DNA of 64,000 nt from Thalassobacillus sp. CUG 92003 (GCF_013618635.1 NZ_JABLSJ010000004.1:1-64000), one strand, 5' to 3'. Positions 17,183 through 26,868 are shown, counted from the stretch's first letter. The notes: generated from the letters alone by a model not told the origin. Program-made: numbers and translations.

Positions 17183-17845
17183 ATGATTGAAGTAGGGCAA
17201 TCTGTCACGCTGGAATTATGGAAGCGTGAACAAAAAGAACCAGATCGTTACAGGTGTAAAATCGTGGATTTTGAAGATGAGCATGTGTATATTGATTACC
17301 CGGTTAATTTGGCAACAGGGAGGACGGATTTTTTTCTAGAGGGCATACAGTTTAACGCTAGCTTTTTAGGGAGAAACCAATCTGTTTATACATTTCCTAC
17401 TGAAGTTGCGGCACGGAAAAAACTGAAGATTCCTGTCCTCATGTTAACCTATCCCGGCGAAGATGAGCTTATTCGTATTCAAAGGCGCAAATATGTACGA
17501 ATAGAGCGTGCGGCCGACATTGCGATTCAGCATGCGGAAGATCTTTTTCCTCCATTCACATCTGTTACCCTCGATATTAGCGGTGGAGGAGTTGCAGTAT
17601 TACTGCCTCTAAACCATACCGTTGAAAGGGATCAAAGCATTAAGATTACCCTCGTGTTGGGGACGAATGCTGGGGAAGAGAAATATATTTTTGTTTCTGG
17701 TAAGATCGTCCGGGTGGTGGCAAATTATCATTCCAATCGGGATAAAGCTTCAGTGGAATTCATCGACATCTCAGATTCAGATAGACAAACCATCATTCAG
17801 TATTGTTTTGAGCAGCAAATGAACCAAAAAAAACAAGGCATGTAA
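17183..17845 (+). CDS. motI: PilZ-domain c-di-GMP receptor (YpfA/MotI)
   Basis: c-di-GMP-binding protein of the YcgR type; in B. subtilis MotI (YpfA, DgrA) binds the motor protein MotA and stops flagellar rotation when c-di-GMP is high. 220 residues: N-terminal YcgR-like domain (about 1-95) and C-terminal PilZ domain (about 100-215). The binding motifs are present: RRKYVRIE (the RxxxR site) and DISGGGVAV (the D/NxSxxG site). Location upstream of cmk is as in B. subtilis, though the small ypfB gene that follows it there is not visible. Confidence 0.9.
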   Translation: MIEVGQSVTLELWKREQKEPDRYRCKIVDFEDEHVYIDYPVNLATGRTDFFLEGIQFNASFLGRNQSVYTFPTEVAARKKLKIPVLMLTYPGEDELIRIQRRKYVRIERAADIAIQHAEDLFPPFTSVTLDISGGGVAVLLPLNHTVERDQSIKITLVLGTNAGEEKYIFVSGKIVRVVANYHSNRDKASVEFIDISDSDRQTIIQYCFEQQMNQKKQGM

Positions 17846-18049
17846 TGGAGGATCGCTCTAACCTTCCAAGCTCTTATACCATAATCCACTAGGGTGGCGT
17901 CCATGCTAAATCAATCGTGAGATTTTACAAAGCTTCTCTTGAAATGGACGTGGATTTCACTTGTGATTATGTGTTATTCTTTTAAAGTAGCAGTAAATGA
18001 GTAAATGCCGCTACACTTACCAGAACCGTTGATTTACATAAGAAGGATG

Positions 18050-18088
18050 GCGCACGCGTACTTAACATTCGCCTAAGTGCGCTTTTAT
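18050..18088 (+). terminator. Possible terminator before cmk
   Basis: GCGCAC pairs with GTGCGC across about 21 nt and is followed by TTTTATT. The 288-bp motI-cmk gap holds no reading frame I would call; no counterpart of the small gene ypfB is seen. Confidence 0.5.
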
Positions 18089-18133
18089 TATGAAACATAA
18101 GGTAGTGCGTCATGATGAAATTAAGGGAAGCGA

Positions 18134-18820
18134 GTGATTGGGATGGCGAGCGAAGCGATTGCAGTTGCTATAGACGGTCCTGCTGCTGCAGGGAAAAGTA
18201 CTGTAGCCAGGCAAGTAGCCTATAAGCTATCATATATTTACATAGATACAGGTGCAATGTATCGTGCTTTAACATGGAAGGCATTGCAACACAGCTTAAA
18301 GCTTGATCAAGAGAGCGCCATGTCCTCATTATTGGCAAAGACATCGATTAAGCTCGAGCAGCAAACGGATGGTCAGCATGTTTTTGTGGATGGACAAGAC
18401 GTGACGTCGGATATCCGTACTCAACGTGTGACCCAGAATGTGTCGGTGGTCGCCCAGCATGCTTCTGTTCGAGAAGCCATGGTCAAAACGCAGCAGGGGC
18501 TGGCATCTAAACGGGGCGTCGTTATGGATGGAAGAGACATTGGGACGCATGTCATACCTGATGCTGAGGTGAAAATATTTCTCATTGCTTCTGTAGAAGA
18601 GCGAGCCGAACGCAGGCATAAAGAAAACGTAGAGAAGGGATTCCCTTCTGATTTGAATGCTTTGAAAGAAGAAATAAGGGCGAGAGATACCTTTGATTCT
18701 AGTCGGGAAGTCGCCCCGCTAGTGAAAGCGGCAGACGCTGTGGAAATTGATACGACTTCCTTGAGCATCGATCAAGTGGTCAACCGGATCATTGAAATCA
18801 TTCAAGAGAATAAACCGTAA
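18134..18820 (+). CDS. cmk: Cytidylate kinase
   Basis: Phosphorylates CMP and dCMP to the diphosphates with ATP. 228 residues, P-loop [10 protein letters not shown] (about 14-23), the [10 protein letters not shown] nucleotide-binding segment and the DGRDIGT motif, all typical of Cmk. GTG 18134 has AAGGGA 5 nt upstream; an ATG three codons later is too far from it. First gene of a run with plsC 15 nt downstream and rpsA beyond. Essential housekeeping gene. Confidence 0.96.
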   Translation: MIGMASEAIAVAIDGPAAAGKSTVARQVAYKLSYIYIDTGAMYRALTWKALQHSLKLDQESAMSSLLAKTSIKLEQQTDGQHVFVDGQDVTSDIRTQRVTQNVSVVAQHASVREAMVKTQQGLASKRGVVMDGRDIGTHVIPDAEVKIFLIASVEERAERRHKENVEKGFPSDLNALKEEIRARDTFDSSREVAPLVKAADAVEIDTTSLSIDQVVNRIIEIIQENKP

Positions 18821-18835
18821 AGGAGTTAGCTTGAG

Positions 18836-19417
18836 ATGAGCTTGTATTGGCTTGGAAAGGCATTATGCAGCGCTGTATTTTACCCGTTATACCGTATTAA
18901 AGTCATCGGCAGAGAGAACGTGCCTAACGAAGGGCCTGTGATCATCTGTTCGAATCACATTGCCAACATCGACCCTCCGGTTGTCGGCATTACGTGCAAG
19001 CGCAACATTTACTTTATGGCTAAGGAAGAATTATTTAAAAATAAAGTATTAGGCGGCATCTTACTACGCGTGCATGCTTTTCCGATCAAACGGGGAATGA
19101 AAGATAGAGCCGCTTTGCGAAAAGCACTGGGTATCTTGAATAATAATGAAACGCTAGGGTTGTTTCCAGAAGGGACGCGCAGTAAAGATGGCGAGATCGG
19201 AGAAGGGCTGGCAGGGGCTGGATTCTTTGCTCTGCGCTCTGATGCTTATATCGTACCCTGTGCCATTATAGGACCATATAAAGCTTTTAAGCCACTGAAA
19301 GTCGTTTATGGGCCACCAATGGATATGCAGTATTATCGTGACCAAAAAGCATCCGCCCGAGAAGTGACCGATAAAATTATGCAAGAAATCAGACAATTGC
19401 ATAAAAATTATCAATGA
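18836..19417 (+). CDS. plsC: 1-acyl-sn-glycerol-3-phosphate acyltransferase
   Basis: Peripheral membrane enzyme making phosphatidic acid from lysophosphatidate and an acyl donor. 193 residues with the acyltransferase motifs in order: NHIANID (the NHxxxxD catalytic pair, about 41-47), the FPIKRG block, FPEGTRS (about 112-118) and a final IVPCAIIG block. AAGGAG precedes ATG 18836. Lies between cmk and rpsA, a position seen in several Bacilli but not, as I recall, in B. subtilis. Confidence 0.92.
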   Translation: MSLYWLGKALCSAVFYPLYRIKVIGRENVPNEGPVIICSNHIANIDPPVVGITCKRNIYFMAKEELFKNKVLGGILLRVHAFPIKRGMKDRAALRKALGILNNNETLGLFPEGTRSKDGEIGEGLAGAGFFALRSDAYIVPCAIIGPYKAFKPLKVVYGPPMDMQYYRDQKASAREVTDKIMQEIRQLHKNYQ

Positions 19418-19519
19418 ACAAAGTGTAAACACTTGACAAAAAGCTTTAAATATTAGAAGTTAGACAAAAGGGCATTTCTTTATTTAGGTTGTGTCGGAAA
19501 TTGAAGGAGGTAGCTTGGT

Positions 19520-20662
19520 ATGGATGAAATGAATCAAGAAGTTACTGGAATGAACGAATTTTCTGCAGGGGACGTTGTGACTGGAAAAGTTGTCAAAGTC
19601 GAAGAAAAACAAGTCCTCGTAGATGTTGGTTATAAAGTAGAAGGGATTGTTCCCATCAGTGAATTATCCAGTCTCCATGTTGAAAAAGCAGCTGATGTTG
19701 TGAATGAAGGAGACGAGTTGACCTTACAAGTGAAAAAAGTTGAAGATGATGAAATTGTACTTTCCAAGCGTGCGGTCGATGCAGATAAAGCTTGGGAGGA
19801 TCTCGAGCAGAAATTTGAAAGCGGTGAAGTTTTCGAAGCCGAAGTTAAAGATGTCGTTAAGGGTGGATTAGTTGTCGACATCGGGTTGCGCGGTTTCATT
19901 CCCGCATCACTTGTGGAAACGTATTATGTTGAAGATTTTGAAGAATATAAAGGCCAATCACTACGCCTGAAAGTCGTAGAACTGGATCGTGACCAAAACC
20001 GTGTCATCCTATCACATCGAGCTGTTGTTGAAGACGAAGAGACCTCACAAAAACAAGATGTCTTGCAACGTTTAGAAGAAGGTCAGGTTGTTGAAGGCAC
20101 AGTACAGCGCTTGACTGATTTCGGGGCGTTCGTGAACCTTGGAGGTATTGACGGACTTGTACATATCTCCCAGCTATCTCACGAACATGTCGAGAAAGCG
20201 AGTGACGTCGTAGAAGAAGGCCAGTCGATCAATGTGAAAGTCCTATCGGTGGATCGCGACAACGAACGGATTTCACTATCTTTAAAAGAAACTCAGCCTG
20301 GGCCTTGGCATAACCTTGAAGAGCGTGTAGAACAAGGTGCCATTCTCGAAGGGACGGTTAAGCGTCTTGTAAGTTTCGGTGCTTTTGTTGAAGTGTTCCC
20401 AGGGGTCGAGGGGCTTGTACACATTTCTCAGATGGCGAATCGTCATATTGCCACCCCTGGTGAAGTGTTAGATGAAGGTCAGGAAATCAAAGTGAAGGTC
20501 CTTGATGTAAATGAGCAAGCTAAGCGCCTCTCATTGAGCATTAAAGAACTTGAACGTGATGCGGATCGGAAAGAACTTCAGCAATATGAAAAAGAAGATG
20601 ACCATTCCGGCTTTCAGCTAAGCGATATGATTGGTGACCAGCTCGACAAATACAAAGACTAA
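19520..20662 (+). CDS. rpsA: 30S ribosomal protein S1 homologue, four S1 domains
   Basis: RNA-binding protein homologous to ribosomal protein S1; the Bacillus version (YpfD) is shorter than the enterobacterial one and is not essential. 380 residues made of four S1 (OB-fold) repeats at about 16-85, 102-170, 190-257 and 275-344; repeats 3 and 4 are best conserved (FGAFVNLGGIDGLVHIS, FGAFVEVFPGVEGLVHIS). Acidic C-terminal tail. ATG 19520 follows AAGGAGGT. A TTGACA at 19433-19438 may be a -35 element, but no matching -10 is clear. Confidence 0.94.
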   Translation: MDEMNQEVTGMNEFSAGDVVTGKVVKVEEKQVLVDVGYKVEGIVPISELSSLHVEKAADVVNEGDELTLQVKKVEDDEIVLSKRAVDADKAWEDLEQKFESGEVFEAEVKDVVKGGLVVDIGLRGFIPASLVETYYVEDFEEYKGQSLRLKVVELDRDQNRVILSHRAVVEDEETSQKQDVLQRLEEGQVVEGTVQRLTDFGAFVNLGGIDGLVHISQLSHEHVEKASDVVEEGQSINVKVLSVDRDNERISLSLKETQPGPWHNLEERVEQGAILEGTVKRLVSFGAFVEVFPGVEGLVHISQMANRHIATPGEVLDEGQEIKVKVLDVNEQAKRLSLSIKELERDADRKELQQYEKEDDHSGFQLSDMIGDQLDKYKD

Positions 20663-20675
20663 AGTAGGGTTGTGT

Positions 20676-21707
20676 ATGTCCAGAGGCGAACGAAAAATGG
20701 ACCATATACGCCATGCCATCGACTATACGAGCAGCTATCATAATCATTTTGATGATATGGAGATTGTGCACCAAAGCATTGCGCAATTGAATTGGAATGA
20801 CTTACAAATAGCTGCACACTTCGGGGAACTTCATTTAAGTTCCCCTCTTTTTATTAATGCGATGACAGGCGGTGGTGGCCTTGAAACAGAAAAGATCAAC
20901 CGTAATCTTGCGCGAGCAGCTGCTCATACCGGTATTAACATGGCGGTAGGCTCCCAGATGGCTGCTTTGAAGGATCCAAAAGAGAGACGAAGCTACCAAG
21001 TGGTAAGAGAGGAAAACCCCCGCGGCATTATTTTTGCGAATGTCGGTAGTGAAGCAAGTGTAGCTCAAGTTAGCGAAGCTATCGAAATGCTTAACGCTGA
21101 CGCGGTGCAAATCCATTTGAACACATTGCAGGAGCTGATCATGCCAGAAGGCGATCGTGATTTTACCAACCGTTTGAGTAATATAGAAGCGATTGTCGAA
21201 GCTATTGAAATCCCCGTTGTGGTAAAAGAAGTCGGGTTTGGAATAGCTAAAGAGACGGGCCGGATACTGCAGAATATCGGTGTGGATTATTTTGATGTAG
21301 GCGGCCGAGGCGGTACTGACTTTTCTAACATTGAAAATAAACGGAGAAAGTCGCCCCTCCGGTCGTTTGAAAATTGGGGCGTCCCTACCCCCGTGTCTAT
21401 TATGGAATTAAAAGAAGCATTACCACACGCTAATGTTATGGGTTCAGGAGGCATTCGGCACGGTTTAGATGGGGTGAAAACTTTATTGTTGGGAGCGGAT
21501 GCATTTGGAATGTCCGGCACGTTACTAAAAGTGTTGCATGCCGAAGGGGTGGAAGGATTGATCGATACGATCGTTCACATCCATGAAGAGATAAAAATCG
21601 CTTTAATGCTGATGAACGCTTCTACACTTCCGGAATTAAGACATAAACCTTACGTGCTGACGGGGGCCACTTTAGACTGGCGTGAACAACGCCTAAATGG
21701 AAAATGA
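20676..21707 (+). CDS. fni: Isopentenyl-diphosphate delta-isomerase, type 2
   Basis: FMN- and NADPH-dependent enzyme interconverting isopentenyl and dimethylallyl diphosphate; supplies the starter for the polyprenyl chain built by HepS/HepT encoded at 31.6-34.1 kb. 343 residues of TIM-barrel type with NAMTGGG (about 52-58), the MAVGSQ FMN site, the HLNTLQELIMPEGDRDF segment and GSGGIRHG. ATG 20676 is used with AGTAGGG upstream; a longer frame reaches into rpsA without a ribosome site. It starts 13 nt after rpsA, so the two are co-transcribed. Confidence 0.93.
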   Translation: MSRGERKMDHIRHAIDYTSSYHNHFDDMEIVHQSIAQLNWNDLQIAAHFGELHLSSPLFINAMTGGGGLETEKINRNLARAAAHTGINMAVGSQMAALKDPKERRSYQVVREENPRGIIFANVGSEASVAQVSEAIEMLNADAVQIHLNTLQELIMPEGDRDFTNRLSNIEAIVEAIEIPVVVKEVGFGIAKETGRILQNIGVDYFDVGGRGGTDFSNIENKRRKSPLRSFENWGVPTPVSIMELKEALPHANVMGSGGIRHGLDGVKTLLLGADAFGMSGTLLKVLHAEGVEGLIDTIVHIHEEIKIALMLMNASTLPELRHKPYVLTGATLDWREQRLNGK

Positions 21708-21722
21708 GTGTCAAATGCCACT

Positions 21723-21761
21723 AAAAAGCGACCAAATCGCCTATGATTTGGTCGCTTTTTA
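21723..21761. terminator. Bidirectional terminator, fni / lipoprotein
   Basis: A perfect 16-bp stem (AAAAAGCGACCAAATC) with a 6-nt loop between converging genes; A- and T-runs flank it on either side. Confidence 0.9.
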
Positions 21762-21811
21762 TATGAAGTCTATCCTTGTTGATCCATCTATTAGTTCTTA
21801 TTTATTTCACT

Positions 21812-22390
21812 CTAATGACTGGATGTCAAAGATTTGGATAAGCCGTCGTCATCCATGAGTCGATATTTAGTGATGGTACTTTCCTTATTGATGTTCATTC
21901 GCCCTGTAACATTAGCGTGACGTTCTTCTCCTCCTTTCTTCTTGTACAGTACATTCACAGTGAAATCGTAGGCTCCTTCAGTAGTCGCAACGTCTTCAAT
22001 TTTTGTCGTTTCAACGTCAAGTTGATAGCCGTTATTAGATGGAGAAGTGTGATATTCCAGGGCATATGTTCCAATAAATTCTTCATACATACGTTCACTA
22101 AAATAAGGTCGATATTTTTCTTCTAAATATACATCTAGCTGAGTAGGCGCATCTGGCGTTGTTGTTTCTCCGTTTCCAATGATTGTTGAATTGGCAGGGT
22201 CGTCTAACAAATCCATTAATGTTTGGTCAGGTCCAGTGAACTGTTGATGTAAAACCGTTTCGATTGTCGTTATATTTTGGTCTTGAGCCGTACTGTCAGG
22301 TGAGTCGCCGGCAGAACACCCGGTAAAAACAACACACATTCCTAAAAGCAAGAAGGAAATGAGTATTCGATCATGAGTAATTTTATGAAT
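21812..22390 (-). CDS. Predicted lipoprotein of unknown function, probable ATT start
   Basis: Secreted lipoprotein by its lipobox VFTGC; after the Cys comes a Ser/Thr/Asp-rich linker and a ~150-residue domain that I do not recognise (ends with TKYRLMDDDGLSKSL). The only conventional start, TTG at 22351, leaves a signal sequence with no basic residues. Thirteen codons upstream, ATT 22388-22390 sits 7 nt after AAGGAGAGG and yields a normal leader with Lys, His and Arg followed by a hydrophobic core. I therefore propose ATT initiation, 192 residues. Monocistronic and convergent with fni; not part of the B. subtilis order as I remember it. Confidence 0.65.
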   Translation of the reverse strand: MHKITHDRILISFLLLGMCVVFTGCSAGDSPDSTAQDQNITTIETVLHQQFTGPDQTLMDLLDDPANSTIIGNGETTTPDAPTQLDVYLEEKYRPYFSERMYEEFIGTYALEYHTSPSNNGYQLDVETTKIEDVATTEGAYDFTVNVLYKKKGGEERHANVTGRMNINKESTITKYRLMDDDGLSKSLTSSH

Positions 22391-22631
22391 AAAATTTCCT
22401 CTCCTTTGTTAGGTTGGTTATATACATACGATTTACTGGAGCGAAAGTTTCAAAAAGACTGAACATTCAGCGCATGGTCCCTATTCGCATAAACGTGTAC
22501 CTTTACCGAAAACGTGGCTTCACGTTTCCTGTCTGTTAGGATCGGGCGAGACAACGTGGAAAAGATTTATTGCGGTATGCGATGTTTAATATGACGGGAA
22601 TTCACCCATACTGTGGGAGAGGTGAAGGGTG

Positions 22632-23219
22632 ATGGCTGAAGTATTTTATTGGCATAGCTGGCTGGTCGTAATAATCATTTTATTTTTTTTGCCATCGAGC
22701 CGGACTCGGTTTTGGTTGGTAAGTTCTGTTTTAGTAATCATGATTCTCTATCAATATAGTTTTTCGGCATATAATATCACCATATCAAGCAATGTTATGG
22801 TGATGCTGTTCATAGGTTTGACGTTATGGCTGAAGCCTGGGAGGATTTTTGTAAGATTTTTCAGCCCCGTTTTGATAGCCATAGGTTTTACGTGCGTTAA
22901 GCTATTTACCATGATGCATCCGGTTTGGTACGTATTGATAAGCGACTATATCATTATTATATCATTATACGTGTTGATAGGCGTCTACCAATTTACGCTA
23001 TATGAGCAGCTGGGATTATGGGTTTTGGGAATGGCTTTAGCTCATTTAATGCTTTCGGCAACGATGTCTCTCGTTGCGTTTCCCTTGGCAGATTCATCTC
23101 AGGAGATGATGATTGCATGTATGAAAGGTATGCTCATTCTCTTAATCATTCATAGTGTTAGGCACCTAAAGGCATGGCTGATGAAGGTTGGCAGCAACAA
23201 AGGGGCGGTGCCGTTGTGA
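22632..23219 (+). CDS. yphA: YphA family membrane protein
   Basis: Integral membrane protein of 195 residues with about six hydrophobic segments and no recognisable catalytic motif; function unknown. Identified by context (immediately before yphB and der-gpsA) and topology. ATG 22632 is used with GAGAGGTGA upstream; the preceding GTG is equally in frame. It overlaps yphB by 4 nt (GTGA), which suggests coupled translation. The 240 bp upstream hold only a 7-bp hairpin (22510-22527, AAACGTG/CACGTTT) and no clear promoter. Confidence 0.75.
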   Translation: MAEVFYWHSWLVVIIILFFLPSSRTRFWLVSSVLVIMILYQYSFSAYNITISSNVMVMLFIGLTLWLKPGRIFVRFFSPVLIAIGFTCVKLFTMMHPVWYVLISDYIIIISLYVLIGVYQFTLYEQLGLWVLGMALAHLMLSATMSLVAFPLADSSQEMMIACMKGMLILLIIHSVRHLKAWLMKVGSNKGAVPL

Positions 23220-24094
23220 ATGAATATACGTACCCCATCCTGTTGGGGATTACTGCGGGAACAGGCATCCGGCTTTTATTGTTAAGGACCGATTATAGAC
23301 AGTACCCGACATATCTTCATGGTAAGATCATCCATTTGTCGTTAGGATTGATAGCAGCGGCGCTTGGCACATTAGCGGTTCCTTCTATCATGGAAAAGGA
23401 GTTTACAGCTGTCACCTTTCTAACGTTAGCGGCATCGCAATTCAGAGAAGTTCGCAATATGGAAAGAAACACGTTGAGCGAGCTTGATTCTTATGAGCTT
23501 GTTCCACGAGGGAACACGTATATCGAAGGCATTGCGGTTGCGTTTGAAAGTCGCAACTATCTGGTCATATTTACCTCGTTTGTCGTAACGTTTGCCTATT
23601 TAGCCTTTAATGTATGGGTCGCACTCGGCTGTGTGGTCGCGGCTATCATCACGTCTAAACTATTAATGCATGGGGCAACCTTAAAAGAGATTGTCACGAT
23701 AGAAAACAGCCCTCTCTACTTTGAGGGAGCCGGATTATATATCGATCAAATTTATATCATGAACATTGGTTTACCAGAGCGCCAAAAAGAAATTTTAGAA
23801 TACGGGATGGGGTTTGTATTAACGCCCAAAAACTTTAATGTACGTTCGACGATTGCCAACCTCGGTCAGCGGCAGGCCATTTTGCATGATGTGTCTGTCT
23901 CGTTGGGCGTATATCGAGATAGTGGTACACCTGCATTAGTACCTTTAATTAAGCGTGACTTGAGTGACGGTCGGATCGGAGTGTTTCTATTACCGCAAGA
24001 CAATGATATCCAGCGTGCGATTGACGTCATTGGTGCTGTGCCGGTGTTAGAAAATGCCATTCGTATGCCTTCAGAGAAGGATAACAGTAAGTAG
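23216..24094 (+). CDS. yphB: YIEGIA-domain membrane protein (YphB-like)
   Basis: Membrane protein of 292 residues named for its invariant motif, seen here as TYIEGIAVAFESRNY (about 102-116). Three or four hydrophobic segments lie in the first 165 residues and a soluble domain follows. The family occurs in spore formers; biochemical role unknown. GTG 23216 overlaps the yphA stop codon. The 61-residue gene directly downstream belongs to a family repeatedly found beside YIEGIA proteins and is presumed to be its partner. Confidence 0.8.
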   Translation: MNEYTYPILLGITAGTGIRLLLLRTDYRQYPTYLHGKIIHLSLGLIAAALGTLAVPSIMEKEFTAVTFLTLAASQFREVRNMERNTLSELDSYELVPRGNTYIEGIAVAFESRNYLVIFTSFVVTFAYLAFNVWVALGCVVAAIITSKLLMHGATLKEIVTIENSPLYFEGAGLYIDQIYIMNIGLPERQKEILEYGMGFVLTPKNFNVRSTIANLGQRQAILHDVSVSLGVYRDSGTPALVPLIKRDLSDGRIGVFLLPQDNDIQRAIDVIGAVPVLENAIRMPSEKDNSK

Positions 24095-24107
24095 GGGGCG
24101 GAGCAGG

Positions 24108-24293
24108 ATGAAGATTGAAAAGGCGATATTAGCAGCCATAACGACCCATAAAGATGAAGTGGGCGGCGGAGTGCCCGTCTTCTTTTGTAAGGAAACGGCC
24201 CAAATGGAATTTATTGCAGCGAATTTAGAGGCTATTCTGGACGGCATTGCCCATCGTTTAAGTGATACACTCTATATCATCGTTAAACACTGA
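24108..24293 (+). CDS. Small protein, putative capping subunit for YIEGIA protein
   Basis: 61 residues: MKIEKAILAAITTHK, a Gly-rich VGGGVPVF turn, and an amphipathic C-terminal half. It lies 13 nt after yphB, with GGGGCGG/GCAGG upstream of ATG 24108. Small proteins of this type sit beside YIEGIA membrane proteins in many Bacillales and have been named a capping complex subunit in family databases (recalled, not checked). The function is unproven. Confidence 0.65.
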   Translation: MKIEKAILAAITTHKDEVGGGVPVFFCKETAQMEFIAANLEAILDGIAHRLSDTLYIIVKH

Positions 24294-24371
24294 AGGAAGA
24301 ATTGTTTATTTCGTTGATTTTTGCTAAAATAGAAAAGTTCGCACAAAAACTCGAATTAATTATCAAGCTGC

Positions 24372-24407
24372 AGCTGTTCAACCTTTTGTGGGGGAACAGC
24401 TTTTTTA
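24372..24407 (+). terminator. Terminator of the yphA-yphB operon
   Basis: AGCTGTTC pairs with GAACAGCT, followed by six T. It separates the yphA group from der. Confidence 0.85.
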
Positions 24408-24470
24408 CACTTTTCAGTTTCAGAGAAACGTGGAATAATAACAGTAGAAACGGAGAAAGGATGGCCTTCC

Positions 24471-25781
24471 ATGAGAAAATCAGTCGTCGCGGTAGTAGGA
24501 AGACCTAATGTGGGGAAATCCACCATTTTCAATCGCTTAGTTGGAGAACGAATTTCCATAGTAGAGGACACTCCCGGTGTGACAAGAGACCGGATTTATT
24601 CAGAGGCGGAGTGGTTGACTACTGAGTTCAACCTGATTGACACCGGAGGAATTGAACTAGGGGATGAACCACTCCTCGTCCAAATGAGAGCTCAGGCCCA
24701 GGTTGCCATAGAAGAAGCTGATGTTATCATTTTTATGGTCAACGGGAGGGACGGGATTACAGGAGCCGATGAAGAAGTTGCAAAAATATTATTCAAATCC
24801 AATAAGCCGGTCGTATTGGCTGTAAACAAAATAGATAACCCCAAAATGCAGGAAGATATATATGAATTTTATGCGCTTGGTTTTGGTGAACCTTTTCCGA
24901 TATCCGGCACGCATGGTTTAGGCCTCGGTGACTTACTCGATGAGGTAGTCAATCACTTCCCCGAACGTGAGCCGATGGTAGAGGATGATGATTTAATCCG
25001 TTTCAGTGTGATTGGACGCCCGAACGTAGGAAAATCATCGCTCGTAAACAGCCTGCTCGGCCAGGAACGTGTTATTGTCAGTGACATCGCGGGTACGACG
25101 CGAGATGCCATCGATTCCTCGTTTACGAAGGACGGACGAGATTATATTATTATTGATACAGCTGGCATGAGAAAAAGGGGCAAGATTTACGAAAATACCG
25201 AGAAATACAGTATCATGAGAGCGTTGAAAGCGATTGAACGCTCAGATGTCGTATTAGCTATGATTGATGCAGAAGCCGGTATTTTGGAACAAGATAAAAA
25301 AATTGCCGGATATGCGCACGAAGCAGGAAAAGGCGTCATCATTGTCGTAAATAAATGGGATACAGTGGATAAAGATGAACAGTCCATGAAAGAATTTGAA
25401 GACAAGGTCAAGCAGCAGTTTCAATACCTCGACTATGCACCGATTGTCTTCTTATCAGCGAAAACAAAGAAGCGCATCCATACGCTGCTTCCGAAGGTAT
25501 TGCAGGCCAGTGAAAACCATACAAAACGGGTGCAAACGAACATCCTTAATGAAGTGGTCATGGATGCATTGGCTATTAAGCCTGCTCCTTCGATAAAAGG
25601 GCAGCGATTGAAAATATTTTATGTGACGCAAGTGTCAGTAAAACCGCCAAGCTTCGTTGTCTTCGTCAACGATTCACAGCTTATGCATTTTTCCTATGAA
25701 CGATTTTTAGAGAATCGCATTCGTGAGGCGTTTGGATTTGAAGGAACACCAATCAAACTATTTGCCCGGAAACGTAATTAG
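24471..25781 (+). CDS. der: Ribosome-assembly GTPase Der (EngA)
   Basis: Essential GTPase needed for maturation of the 50S subunit. 436 residues with two consecutive G domains: GRPNVGKST (about 10-18) with DTPGVTRDR and the NKID base-recognition motif, then GRPNVGKSS (about 182-190) with [13 protein letters not shown] and NKWD, and a C-terminal KH-like domain (about 352-436). The double GTPase fold is unique to Der. GAAAGGA precedes ATG 24471. gpsA starts 19 nt downstream. Confidence 0.97.
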   Translation: MRKSVVAVVGRPNVGKSTIFNRLVGERISIVEDTPGVTRDRIYSEAEWLTTEFNLIDTGGIELGDEPLLVQMRAQAQVAIEEADVIIFMVNGRDGITGADEEVAKILFKSNKPVVLAVNKIDNPKMQEDIYEFYALGFGEPFPISGTHGLGLGDLLDEVVNHFPEREPMVEDDDLIRFSVIGRPNVGKSSLVNSLLGQERVIVSDIAGTTRDAIDSSFTKDGRDYIIIDTAGMRKRGKIYENTEKYSIMRALKAIERSDVVLAMIDAEAGILEQDKKIAGYAHEAGKGVIIVVNKWDTVDKDEQSMKEFEDKVKQQFQYLDYAPIVFLSAKTKKRIHTLLPKVLQASENHTKRVQTNILNEVVMDALAIKPAPSIKGQRLKIFYVTQVSVKPPSFVVFVNDSQLMHFSYERFLENRIREAFGFEGTPIKLFARKRN

Positions 25782-25800
25782 ATGAAAGCAGGGTGGTCTT

Positions 25801-26841
25801 ATGGAGAAGATAGCTATTTTAGGTGCCGGAAGCTGGGGCACGGCGCTTGCAGTCGTATTAGCTGATAATGGACATGACGTTCGCTTGTGGACGCACCGAC
25901 GTGAACATGCTGAGGAAATTAATCGAACCCGTACGAACGAAAAATATCTAGCCAAAGTCAAGCTGCCTCATGGCATTAACGCAAGTTCCGATTTGTCGGA
26001 ATCGATGCAGGACGTTACCCATGTTGTCCTTGTCGTGCCTACTAAAGCTATGAGGGAAGTATGCCGGGATGTAGCAGGTGAACTGACAACACCTGTTACC
26101 ATTACGCACGCGTCGAAAGGGATTGAACCAGAATCTTTCAAACGTGTTTCCCAGGTGATTTCAGAAGAAATTCCGAGACATTTATATGATGACATCGTTG
26201 TTTTATCAGGGCCCAGTCATGCTGAAGAAGTAAGCCGGCAGCAGCCGACAACTGTGACAGTTTCTTCCAATGATTTGGAAGTGGCCAAAATTGTACAGGG
26301 CTTATTTATTAATGATAAGTTTCGCGTTTATACATCTCCGGATTTAATTGGTGTAGAACTTGGAGGGTCACTAAAAAATATTATTGCGCTCGGTGCAGGC
26401 ATATCTGATGGCTTAGGGTATGGAGACAATGCTAAAGCAGCACTCATTACTCGAGGGCTGGCTGAGATTGCGCGGTTAGGTACTTCGATGGGGGCTAATC
26501 CTTTAACATTTTCTGGATTGACCGGAATAGGCGATCTGATTGTCACGTGTACCAGCCCCCACAGTCGCAATTGGCGGGCAGGTAATATGCTCGGCAAAGG
26601 ATATCCGCTCGATGATGTATTAGATCAAATGGGGATGGTTGTGGAAGGCGTACGAACCACTCAGGCGGCCTATCAACTCTCCGAAGAACAATCAGTGGAA
26701 ATGCCGATTACAAAAGGGATTTATCAAATTCTTTTTGAAAATGCAGCGCCTAAAGATGTCGTGGATCAATTGATGACCCGCGGCAGGCGTCATGAGATGG
26801 AAGACCTTTCGAACATTTTAGGTGAACGATACAACGACTGA
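25801..26841 (+). CDS. gpsA: NAD(P)-dependent glycerol-3-phosphate dehydrogenase
   Basis: Reduces dihydroxyacetone phosphate to sn-glycerol-3-phosphate, the backbone for phospholipids. 346 residues; N-terminal dinucleotide fold GAGSWGTALA (about 7-16), GPSHAEEV, the catalytic-lysine segment GGSLKNIIALGAG (about 189-201) and GLTGIGDLIVTC. Same order as B. subtilis (der-gpsA). ATG 25801 has a weak AGCAGGGTGG ribosome site. Confidence 0.96.
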   Translation: MEKIAILGAGSWGTALAVVLADNGHDVRLWTHRREHAEEINRTRTNEKYLAKVKLPHGINASSDLSESMQDVTHVVLVVPTKAMREVCRDVAGELTTPVTITHASKGIEPESFKRVSQVISEEIPRHLYDDIVVLSGPSHAEEVSRQQPTTVTVSSNDLEVAKIVQGLFINDKFRVYTSPDLIGVELGGSLKNIIALGAGISDGLGYGDNAKAALITRGLAEIARLGTSMGANPLTFSGLTGIGDLIVTCTSPHSRNWRAGNMLGKGYPLDDVLDQMGMVVEGVRTTQAAYQLSEEQSVEMPITKGIYQILFENAAPKDVVDQLMTRGRRHEMEDLSNILGERYND

Positions 26842-26868
26842 CACACTTATTCCTCTGTGCATATACTA
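26841..26868 (+). promoter_or_regulatory. Putative sigma-K promoter of spoVIF
   Basis: CATATACTA (26860-26868) fits the sigma-K -10 pattern CATA-N3-TA and an ACAC lies 15-16 nt upstream, as required for the short -35 element. The B. subtilis homologue of the downstream gene is sigma-K dependent. The consensus is loose, so the assignment is moderate. Confidence 0.45.
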
